From an uncultured Pseudorhodobacter sp. (lineage in GTDB: Bacteria; Pseudomonadota; Alphaproteobacteria; Rhodobacterales; Rhodobacteraceae), in the NCBI GenBank assembly GCA_945957495.1, contig CAMFLG010000135.1:1-7781 (forward strand): a DNA stretch of 7,781 nucleotides, written 5' to 3'. Below, one piece after another: positions 1 to 5,620 of the stretch. Numbering within the stretch: position 1 is the stretch's first letter; each line of letters begins with the position of its first letter. Position numbers and translations under genes: made by a program. The notes beneath the pieces are model-generated. The model was not told the origin of the DNA. It did not search any database and saw only the letters and a list, made by a program, of their open reading frames with translations.

Positions 1-1
1 G

Positions 2-1084
2 GGGGTGGTTGTTGCCCATCGGCTGGACGAGATTGCCCCGGCGCTGGCCCGTCTGGATGCGGCGCGGGCGGCGGGGAAATGGGTGGCGGGCTATATCGCC
101 TATGAAGCGGGCTATGCGCTGGAGCCGAAGCTGCACGACCTGATGCCGCAGGTGGCGGCGGGGCCGCGGCTGGCCTTCGGGATTTATACGGCACCGCAAC
201 CGGCAGAGGCGGCTCTGGCAAAGGCGCAGGCGGCGGGCGGGGCGGTGCTTGCGCCGCTGCAGCCGCTGATCAGCCGCGCGTACTATGGCGCGGCGATGGA
301 CAAGGTGATGGCCTATATCGCGGCGGGGGATTGCTATCAGATCAACCTGACCTTTCCGATGGCGACGCAACTGCTGTCAGGAACGCCGATGGCCCTATAC
401 GGCGCGCTCAGGGCGCGGCAGGCAGTGGGGCATGGTGCCTTTGTTGATTTGGGGGTGGGGCCGGTGCTGGTGTCACGCTCGCCCGAGTTGTTCCTGCGCA
501 CCGATGCGGGCGGGCGGATCGAGGCGCGGCCAATGAAGGGCACCGCGCCGCGCGATGCCGACCCCGTGCGCGATGCGGAACTGGCGGAAGAGTTGCGCGC
601 CTCGGCCAAGGGGCAGGCGGAAAACCTGATGATCGTGGACCTTTTGCGCAACGATATTTCCCGCGTGGCCAAGGTGGGATCGGTCAAGGTGCCGGAATTG
701 TTCGCGGTGGAGCATTACGCGACACTGCATCAGATGGTCAGCCGGGTGGTGGGGCAGTTGGTGGAACCGCCCGGCATGGCGGGGGTGATGACGGCGCTGT
801 TTCCCTGTGGGTCGATCACCGGCGCGCCGAAAATCCGCGCGATGCAGATCATTCACGAGGTCGAGCCGCATCCGCGCGAGGCTTATTGCGGTGCGATCGG
901 CTGGATGGCGCCGGATGGGGCGGCCAGCTTTTCGGTGGCGATCCGCACCCTGTCGGTGTTCGAGGGCGGGCGAATCGTGCTGAATGTCGGTGGCGGGGTG
1001 GTGCAGGACAGCACGACCGAAGGCGAATGGGAGGAGGCGCTGTGGAAAGCGCGTTACGTTCAGGGGCTGGTGCGCCGGGACTGA
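2..1084 (+). CDS. pabB: Aminodeoxychorismate synthase component I (PabB), 5'-truncated
   Basis: This enzyme converts chorismate plus ammonia (from a PabA glutaminase partner, not in this window) to 4-amino-4-deoxychorismate, the first step toward p-aminobenzoate and folate in the cytoplasm. The chorismate-binding domain fills most of the fragment. Visible motifs, counted from the GTG at position 5, are PMKGT with Lys178, the ENLMIVDLLRND segment, CGSITGAPKIRAM, GAIGWM, SVAIRTL, VGGGVV and GEWEEALWKA near the C-terminus. The Lys in PMKGT is the residue that separates PabB from TrpE, which has Ala there (family knowledge), so I prefer PabB over anthranilate synthase. The reading frame is open to the window edge. 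Homologues as I recall them have roughly 20-30 residues before this point, so the in-frame GTG at 5 is probably not the real start. It ends at TGA 1082-1084 and overlaps the next gene, suggesting translational coupling. Confidence 0.93.
   Translation, partial: GVVVAHRLDEIAPALARLDAARAAGKWVAGYIAYEAGYALEPKLHDLMPQVAAGPRLAFGIYTAPQPAEAALAKAQAAGGAVLAPLQPLISRAYYGAAMDKVMAYIAAGDCYQINLTFPMATQLLSGTPMALYGALRARQAVGHGAFVDLGVGPVLVSRSPELFLRTDAGGRIEARPMKGTAPRDADPVRDAELAEELRASAKGQAENLMIVDLLRNDISRVAKVGSVKVPELFAVEHYATLHQMVSRVVGQLVEPPGMAGVMTALFPCGSITGAPKIRAMQIIHEVEPHPREAYCGAIGWMAPDGAASFSVAIRTLSVFEGGRIVLNVGGGVVQDSTTEGEWEEALWKARYVQGLVRRD
1029..1037 (+). promoter_or_regulatory. Shine-Dalgarno site deciding the pabC start
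   Basis: The run GGGAGGAGG lies inside the end of pabB, in the codons for Gly-Glu-Trp-Glu-Glu, and stands 4 nt before the GTG at 1042. It is a near-perfect anti-16S match. It is the main reason for choosing GTG 1042 as the start of the downstream gene rather than the longer open frame beginning at 886. A caveat is that the GEWEEA motif is conserved in PabB, so these bases are partly dictated by the upstream protein. Confidence 0.6.
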
Positions 1085-1668
1085 AGCTGATCGAGACGTT
1101 GGGGTTTGACGGCGCGCGACTGGTGCGGCTGCCCTTGCATCTGGCGCGGTTGCAACGGTCGGCGACGCTGTTGGGCTGGGGCTGTGATGCTCGGGCGGTG
1201 GAGCGGGCCTTGCGCGCCGCTGTGCCCGACGCCCCGGCGCGGATGCGCCTGACGCTGGATGCGGCGGGGGTGGTCGAGGTTCAGGCGGCGGCCTTGCCCC
1301 CGGCAAAGGCGGAATGGCGGCTGGGTCTTGCGGCGACGCGGCTGGCCTCGGACGATGTCTGGCTGGGCGTGAAATCCACCCGGCGCGCGGGTTATGACGC
1401 GGCGCGCGCGGGCTTGGCTGCGGGGCTGGACGAGGTGATTTTCCTGAATGAGCGCGGCGAGGTCTGCGATGGCACGATCACCACGCTGTTTTTCGACCGG
1501 GGGCAGGGGATGCGCACGCCGCCCTTGACCTGCGGGCTGTTGCCCGGCGTGCTGCGCGCCGATCTGGCGGTGCCGGAAGAGGTGCTGCTGGCCCATGACC
1601 TGCCCGGGGTGCGGCTGTGGGTTGGCAATTCGTTGCGCGGGCTGATGCGGGCTGTCTGGCTGGGGTGA
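1042..1668 (+). CDS. pabC: Class IV aminotransferase-fold protein, probable aminodeoxychorismate lyase (PabC)
   Basis: Probable PLP enzyme that splits 4-amino-4-deoxychorismate into p-aminobenzoate and pyruvate, completing the step begun by PabB. The predicted protein is 208 aa, shorter than E. coli PabC (about 269 aa) but with the fold-type IV landmarks in order. These are an N-terminal LIETLGFDG segment, LPLHLARL, a candidate PLP lysine Lys111 in GVKSTRRAGYDAAR, DEVIFLNERGEVCDGTITTLF (about 131-152), then PPLTCGLLPGVLRADL and a C-terminal NSLRGLM. The usual fold-IV Glu that contacts the PLP ring nitrogen aligns with Asp143 here. GTG 1042 is chosen because of the Shine-Dalgarno site and because the resulting N-terminus (ESALR...LIETLG) resembles homologues I recall. 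The gene overlaps pabB by 43 nt in another frame. PabB-PabC fusions in other bacteria support a joint role. A branched-chain or D-amino-acid aminotransferase is less likely given the neighbour. Confidence 0.82.
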   Translation: MESALRSGAGAPGLKLIETLGFDGARLVRLPLHLARLQRSATLLGWGCDARAVERALRAAVPDAPARMRLTLDAAGVVEVQAAALPPAKAEWRLGLAATRLASDDVWLGVKSTRRAGYDAARAGLAAGLDEVIFLNERGEVCDGTITTLFFDRGQGMRTPPLTCGLLPGVLRADLAVPEEVLLAHDLPGVRLWVGNSLRGLMRAVWLG

Positions 1669-1687
1669 TCTGACGTGATCCAATAGC

Positions 1688-1786
1688 GCGCGTGCCGCGC
1701 AGGCTTTTGTCTCGGGGTATCGGGACTTCGCCCGAACCCCTCGGGGCGGGGGAGGGCTGTCTGCCCTCCCCGGCGCGTGCCGCGCC
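1688..1786. repeat. Cluster of three hairpins with a 13-nt direct repeat (candidate extragenic palindromic element)
   Basis: Three inverted repeats follow one another between pabC and aspS. The first is a bulged stem at 1714-1740 (GGGG-T-CGGG type arms). The second is a perfect 9-bp stem at 1749-1771 (GGGGAGGGC / GCCCTCCCC, loop TGTCT). The third is a 6-bp stem at 1772-1786 (GGCGCG / CGCGCC, loop TGC). The 13-mer GCGCGTGCCGCGC occurs twice, at 1688-1700 and 1773-1785. The cluster is followed by GAGAGTATTTAGGCC, which I associate with short interspersed intergenic elements in Rhodobacteraceae genomes. That link is memory-based and unverified. It may also serve as an end for the pabBC transcript, although no T-run follows any stem. 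Confidence 0.55.
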
Positions 1787-1842
1787 TCCCCTCCCGAGAG
1801 TATTTAGGCCAATGTGAAGGGCATTGAGGGCGCGTGATGGGC

Positions 1843-1871
1843 TTGACTTCGCCTGTGGGGCGGAGTGTATC
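1843..1871 (+). promoter_or_regulatory. Candidate sigma-70 promoter for aspS
   Basis: TTGACT (1843-1848) is followed after 17 nt by TGTATC (1866-1871). The -35 box is good and the -10 box weak, a combination common in GC-rich alphaproteobacteria. Transcription would begin near 1878, leaving a leader of about 30 nt before the aspS ATG at 1911. An imperfect palindrome, ACTTCGCC (1846-1853) and GGCGGAGT (1859-1866), lies across the spacer and could be an operator or chance. Confidence 0.45.
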
Positions 1872-1898
1872 GGGCCGAAAACCGTTTACGCCTCGTTG

Positions 1899-1904
1899 AA
1901 GGGG
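1899..1904 (+). promoter_or_regulatory. aspS ribosome binding site
   Basis: AAGGGG ends 6 nt before ATG 1911 and only 3 nt before the adjacent in-frame ATG 1908. The spacing favours ATG 1911, which also gives the MHAYRSHTC N-terminus expected for alphaproteobacterial AspRS. Confidence 0.6.
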
Positions 1905-1910
1905 AAGATG

Positions 1911-3689
1911 ATGCACGCCTATCGCAGCCATACTTGCGCAGATCTGAACACATCCAATGTCGGCCAAGAGGTGCGGCTTTCGGGCTGGGTCCACCGGGTG
2001 CGCGATCATGGCGGGGTGTTGTTCATCGACCTGCGCGACCATTACGGCATCACGCAAGTGCTGGCCGACAGCGACTCGGCGGCCTTTGCGCAGATTGAAA
2101 AGGTGCGTGCCGAATGGGTGGTGCAGATCGACGGCCGGGTGAAGGGGCGCGATGCGGCGCTGGTGAACCCCAAGCTGCCGACGGGTGAGATTGAGGTTTA
2201 TGCCACCGGGCTGACGGTGCTGGGCGCGGCGGATGAGCTGCCGATGCCGGTGTTCGGCGATGTGGAATATCCCGAAGAGACGCGGCTGACCTATCGCTTC
2301 CTTGACCTGCGGCGCGAAAAGCTGCACCGCAACATGATGCTGCGGTCGAACGTGGTGCGTTCGATGCGCAAGCGGATGTGGGATCAGGGCTTCAACGAGT
2401 TTCAGACCCCGATCATCACCGCCTCGTCGCCCGAGGGTGCGCGTGATTTTCTGGTGCCGAGCCGTTTGCATCCGGGCAAATTCTATGCGCTGCCGCAGGC
2501 GCCGCAGCAGTTCAAGCAATTGATCATGGTGGCGGGGTTTGACCGCTATTTCCAGATCGCGCCCTGCTTCCGCGATGAAGACCCGCGGGCGGACCGGTCG
2601 CCAACAGACTTTTATCAGCTTGATATTGAAATGTCTTTCGTGACGCAGGAAGACGTATTCGCCGCTGTACAGCCGGTGGTGCAGGGGATTTTTGAGGAAT
2701 TCGCGCCGGGCAAGAAGGTGTATTCGGACTGGACGAAGATTGCCTATCGTGACAGCTTGAAATGGTATGGGTCGGACAAACCCGACCTGCGCAACCCGAT
2801 CCGGATGCAGGATGTGAGCGAGCATTTCGCGGGGTCGGGTTTTGCGATTTTCGCCAAGCTCTTGGAGCAGCCCGGCAATGAGGTGCGGGCCATTCCGGCG
2901 CCGACAGGCGGGTCGCGCAAGTTCTGCGACCGGATGAACGCCTTTGCGCAGAAGGAAGGCCTGCCGGGGATGGGCTATATCTTCTGGCGGAAGGCCGAGG
3001 ATGGGTCGGGCATGGAGGCTGCAGGGCCTTTGGCCAAGAACATCGGGCCAGAGCGCACAGAGGCGATCCGGCTGCAGTTGGGCCTGAACGAAGGCGACGC
3101 GGCGTTCTTCCTGGGCGGCAAGCCCGAGGCGTTCGAGGCCATCGCGGGGCGGGCGCGCAATGAGATTGGGCGCGAGTTGGGGCTGACCGAGAAGGATTGC
3201 TTCAAATTCGCCTGGATTGTCGATTTTCCGATGTATGAGAAAACCGACGATGGCAAGATCGACTTCAGCCACAACCCGTTCTCGATGCCGCAGGGCGGGC
3301 TTGAGGCGCTGAATGGCGATCCTTTGCAGGTTTATGCCTATCAATATGACCTGGCCTGCAACGGCTATGAGCTGATTTCGGGCGGCATCCGCAACCACAA
3401 GCCGGAAATCATGTTCAAGGCGTTCGAATTGGCGGGCTATCCGAACTCGGAAGTCGAAAAGCGCTTTGGCGGCATGGTCAAGGCGTTCAAATATGGCGCG
3501 CCGCCGCACGGCGGTTGTGCGGCGGGGATTGACCGCATCGTGATGCTGTTGGCCGATGAGGCCAACATCCGCGAGGTGATCATGTTCCCGATGAACCAGC
3601 GCGCGGAAGACCTGCTGATGGGCGCGCCGAGCGAGCCGACCAATCTGCAGATGCGGGAGTTGTCCTTGCGCAGCGTTCCCAAAGAGTGA
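1911..3689 (+). CDS. aspS: Aspartyl-tRNA synthetase (AspRS), bacterial type
   Basis: Class II aminoacyl-tRNA synthetase that charges tRNA-Asp with aspartate using ATP in the cytoplasm. The 592-aa product is full length for the bacterial family. Order of domains: an N-terminal OB-fold anticodon-binding domain (about 1-110, with GWVHRVRDHGGVLFIDLRD), the catalytic core beginning near YPEETRLTYRFLDLRR, and motif 2 at FRDEDPRADRSP (Phe220-Arg221-Asp222-Glu223). Next come the bacterial GAD-type insertion (about 300-420), the FKFAWIVDFPM strand, and motif 3 at GIDR (539-542) followed by EVIMFPMNQRAEDLL. His33 corresponds by my alignment from memory to His31 of Pseudomonas aeruginosa AspRS, a position linked to the non-discriminating form that also charges tRNA-Asn. 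An upstream extension to 1824 is open but runs through the promoter and lacks conservation. ATG 1911 is preferred over ATG 1908 by spacing. The stop overlaps the start of the following DUF1993 gene. Confidence 0.97.
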   Translation: MHAYRSHTCADLNTSNVGQEVRLSGWVHRVRDHGGVLFIDLRDHYGITQVLADSDSAAFAQIEKVRAEWVVQIDGRVKGRDAALVNPKLPTGEIEVYATGLTVLGAADELPMPVFGDVEYPEETRLTYRFLDLRREKLHRNMMLRSNVVRSMRKRMWDQGFNEFQTPIITASSPEGARDFLVPSRLHPGKFYALPQAPQQFKQLIMVAGFDRYFQIAPCFRDEDPRADRSPTDFYQLDIEMSFVTQEDVFAAVQPVVQGIFEEFAPGKKVYSDWTKIAYRDSLKWYGSDKPDLRNPIRMQDVSEHFAGSGFAIFAKLLEQPGNEVRAIPAPTGGSRKFCDRMNAFAQKEGLPGMGYIFWRKAEDGSGMEAAGPLAKNIGPERTEAIRLQLGLNEGDAAFFLGGKPEAFEAIAGRARNEIGRELGLTEKDCFKFAWIVDFPMYEKTDDGKIDFSHNPFSMPQGGLEALNGDPLQVYAYQYDLACNGYELISGGIRNHKPEIMFKAFELAGYPNSEVEKRFGGMVKAFKYGAPPHGGCAAGIDRIVMLLADEANIREVIMFPMNQRAEDLLMGAPSEPTNLQMRELSLRSVPKE

Positions 3690-4159
3690 CGCTTTACGCG
3701 GCATCCGTACCGGTGTTCCTGCACTACCTTGGCCGTGCGCGGGCCATGGTGGCGCAGGGGCAGGGGCTAGAGGCGCGGATCGGCGACGCGTTTGCGGCGG
3801 AACAGCAGTTTTGCATCGCTGCGGGATATGCCTTGCGGGTGGCCTATCCGCTGGCCGGGCGCGCGGTGCCCGAGGGGCTTACCGGGCCCGCGATTGACCG
3901 GATTGATGCGGCGGTGGCCCTGCTGGGCGATCTGACGCCCGAGGAGTTTGCGCAGGCCGAAGACCGGGCGATTGCGCACCGGGCAGGTTTTGCCGAGTTG
4001 CAGCAATCGGGGCCAGATTTTCTGTACCTGTATGGCCTGCCGAATTTCTTTTTCCATCTGAGCATGGGCTATGCCAGCCTGCGCAGCGTCGGGGTGCCGC
4101 TTGGCAAGGCGGATTTTGACGGCATGCACAGCTATCCGGCGGATTTCCGCTTTTCCTGA
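3686..4159 (+). CDS. DUF1993 family protein (DinB-like helical fold)
   Basis: Function unknown. The 157-aa protein matches the DUF1993 pattern as I recall it. It begins with YAASVPVFLHYLGR, which resembles the typical MYxASVPVF start. It then has a central EDRAIAHRAG segment (about 93-102) and the hallmark DFLYLYGLPNFFFHLSMGYASLRSVGVPLGKADFDG (about 111-145). The family is usually about 160-170 aa, so this is full length. DUF1993 is related to the DinB/YfiT four-helix proteins, but I see no clear triad of metal-binding histidines and assign no reaction. No signal peptide or membrane segment is apparent. The GTG start overlaps the aspS stop as GTGA and has no good Shine-Dalgarno site, so translation probably depends on ribosomes finishing aspS. 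The link to AspRS may be only transcriptional. Confidence 0.85.
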   Translation: MTLYAASVPVFLHYLGRARAMVAQGQGLEARIGDAFAAEQQFCIAAGYALRVAYPLAGRAVPEGLTGPAIDRIDAAVALLGDLTPEEFAQAEDRAIAHRAGFAELQQSGPDFLYLYGLPNFFFHLSMGYASLRSVGVPLGKADFDGMHSYPADFRFS

Positions 4160-4167
4160 GTTTTTTT
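4139..4167 (+). terminator. Weak candidate terminator after the DUF1993 gene
   Basis: A short stem GCGG-ATTT-CCGC (4139-4150) lies at the end of the DUF1993 coding sequence. It is followed directly by TTTT (4151-4154) and, after CCTGAG, by a run of seven T (4161-4167). The stem is only 4-5 bp and the longer T-run is offset, so efficiency is doubtful. T-runs are rare in this GC-rich sequence, which is why it stands out. Confidence 0.35.
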
Positions 4168-4200
4168 GGCGCTTTGCCGCCGGATGGCGCGTGGGGTGCT

Positions 4201-4228
4201 TTGGTAAACCCGATACCTGACCTATATT
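4201..4228 (+). promoter_or_regulatory. Candidate promoter of the DUF1800-DUF1501 operon
   Basis: TTGGTA (4201-4206) and TATATT (4223-4228) are separated by 16 nt. The -10 box matches the consensus at five of six positions, which is notable in DNA this rich in GC. Transcription would start around 4235, about 23 nt before ATG 4258. Confidence 0.45.
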
Positions 4229-4256
4229 GTGCAAGACCCCGACTGCGAGATTGCAC
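4229..4256. repeat. Inverted repeat GTGCAA-N16-TTGCAC before the DUF1800 gene
   Basis: Perfect 6-nt arms at 4229-4234 and 4251-4256 flank 16 nt; the second arm ends one base before ATG 4258. It sits between the candidate -10 box and the start codon. It could be an operator, or a leader hairpin if transcription starts further upstream than predicted. Short arms make chance quite possible. Confidence 0.3.
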
Positions 4257-4257
4257 C

Positions 4258-5613
4258 ATGACCTTTGCCCCTACGATTGCGGCCATTCGGTTTGGCTATG
4301 GCCTGCCGCTGCCCGAGGCGGCCCCAGTGACGCCCGAGGATATGCTGGCGCTGCTGGCCGGGCCGGACCTTGCCGCGCAGCGTTGGCCCAGTGCCGGTGT
4401 GGAGGCGTTTCTGCAGGCAGAGGCGCAGATGGCGCCATTCTTTCAGGCGCGGCGCGAGAAAAAGCCGGTGCCCCCCGAGGCGGAGGCGCGCGCCAAGGAG
4501 ATTCTGGCGATGAACGATGTGGCGGTGCAGGCGACGCTGGCGCGCGCGCTGGCCTCGCCCGATGGGCTGCGCGAGCGCCTTGTGGCGTTCTGGGCCGATC
4601 ATTTCACCGTGGTCATCAAGCAGAAATATCGCAGGGTTCTGGCCTCGACCCTGGTTGAGGATGCGATCCGCCCGCATATGACCGGCTCATTCGGCGATCT
4701 GCTGACGGCGGTGACACTGCATCCGGCGATGCTGGAATATCTGGATCAGTCAAGCTCAATCGGGCCGGATTCGCCGGTGGGGATGCGCCGGAACAAGGGG
4801 TTGAACGAAAATCTGGCCCGGGAGTTGATGGAGTTGCACAGCCTGGGCGTGGGCGCGGCCTATAGTCAGGCGGATGTGACGCAGATGGCGGAATTGCTGA
4901 CCGGGCTGACGGCGCAGCCCGAGAAGGGCATGGTGTTTGAGCCCAAGCGCGCCGAACCGGGGCCGGAGACGGTGCTGGGCCAGACCTACGACGGTGAGGG
5001 CTTGGCGCCGATCCGGGCGGTGTTGCAGGATCTGGCATTGCGGCCAGAGACGGCGGCACATCTGGCGCACAAGCTGGCGGTGCATTTCGTCTCGGATGCC
5101 CCCGATCCCGATCTGGTGGCGGCCATCGCGCAGGCCTACACGGCCAGTGGTGGCGATCTGATGGCAAGCTATGGCGCGCTTTTGCAGCATCCGGTGGCCT
5201 GGCAAAGTCCGTTTCAGAAAATCCGCCAGCCCTATGATTTCGTAATCGCCGGGTTGCGCGCGATGGGTGTCACTGATGAGGCTGTGCTGACGATGAAGCC
5301 GGGGCACCTTAAGGCGATGGTGCTGCAACCGATGGCCGCCATGGGCCAGCCCTATCAAGGCGCAGAAGGGCCGAATGGCTGGCCGGAAGAGGCCGAAGCC
5401 TGGATCACGCCGATTGGACTGGCGCTGCGTATCACCTGGGCGATGCAGATGCCCAAGCGGCTGATGCGCCCCGTGCCGGACCCGGTGGCCTTTGCCAAGG
5501 CCTGTCTGGGCGATCAGGCCAGTGCCGATTTGTTGTGGGCTGCTGAACGGGCCGAGGACCGGCCGCAGGGCGTGGGGCTGGTTCTGGCCTCTGCCGATTT
5601 CAACCGCAGGTGA
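4258..5613 (+). CDS. DUF1800 domain-containing protein
   Basis: Unknown function; 451 aa, the usual size for DUF1800. Family marks in order are the N-terminal IAAIRFGYGLPLP, a FWADHFTV segment (Phe111-Trp112, His115; family form close to FWxxHFxV), and NENLARELMELHSLGVG (183-199). These are followed by YSQADVTQMAELLTG (202-216), a HLAHKLAVHFVSD helix and the C-terminal ADFNRR. The start ATG 4258 gives the conserved N-terminus; an upstream open stretch back to 4174 crosses the promoter. The Shine-Dalgarno signal is weak (GAGA at 4247-4250). I see no signal peptide, lipobox or transmembrane helix. The partner gene begins 7 nt after this stop and carries a Tat signal. The pairing of DUF1800 with DUF1501 is widespread in bacteria, which implies a shared complex or process, but the biochemical role is not established to my knowledge. 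Confidence 0.92.
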   Translation: MTFAPTIAAIRFGYGLPLPEAAPVTPEDMLALLAGPDLAAQRWPSAGVEAFLQAEAQMAPFFQARREKKPVPPEAEARAKEILAMNDVAVQATLARALASPDGLRERLVAFWADHFTVVIKQKYRRVLASTLVEDAIRPHMTGSFGDLLTAVTLHPAMLEYLDQSSSIGPDSPVGMRRNKGLNENLARELMELHSLGVGAAYSQADVTQMAELLTGLTAQPEKGMVFEPKRAEPGPETVLGQTYDGEGLAPIRAVLQDLALRPETAAHLAHKLAVHFVSDAPDPDLVAAIAQAYTASGGDLMASYGALLQHPVAWQSPFQKIRQPYDFVIAGLRAMGVTDEAVLTMKPGHLKAMVLQPMAAMGQPYQGAEGPNGWPEEAEAWITPIGLALRITWAMQMPKRLMRPVPDPVAFAKACLGDQASADLLWAAERAEDRPQGVGLVLASADFNRR

Positions 5614-5620
5614 GGGTGAC

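Noticed and set aside
886..1041. Longer N-terminus for the pabC-like gene
   Set aside because: The extension lies wholly inside conserved pabB sequence, shows no family similarity, and a strong Shine-Dalgarno site precedes GTG 1042.
473..1306. Pro/Arg/His-rich minus-strand open frame opposite pabB
   Set aside because: Low-complexity composition and full overlap with strongly conserved pabB codons mark it as a shadow.
1688..1786. CRISPR-like repeat array
   Set aside because: Only two copies of a 13-mer with no regular spacers; the structure is better described as tandem hairpins.
1824..1910. N-terminal extension of AspRS
   Set aside because: It covers the candidate promoter and ribosome binding site and encodes no conserved sequence; AspRS homologues begin at MHAYR.
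1392..3704. 770-codon open frame on the minus strand, antisense to aspS
   Set aside because: It lies opposite the well-supported pabC 3' end and aspS, is rich in Arg, His and Pro with no recognisable domain, and is the expected antisense shadow of GC-rich coding DNA.
5492..5620. N-terminal extension of the DUF1501 protein
   Set aside because: It overlaps the DUF1800 coding end in another frame and would place the twin-arginine motif internally; ATG 5621 has its own ribosome binding site.
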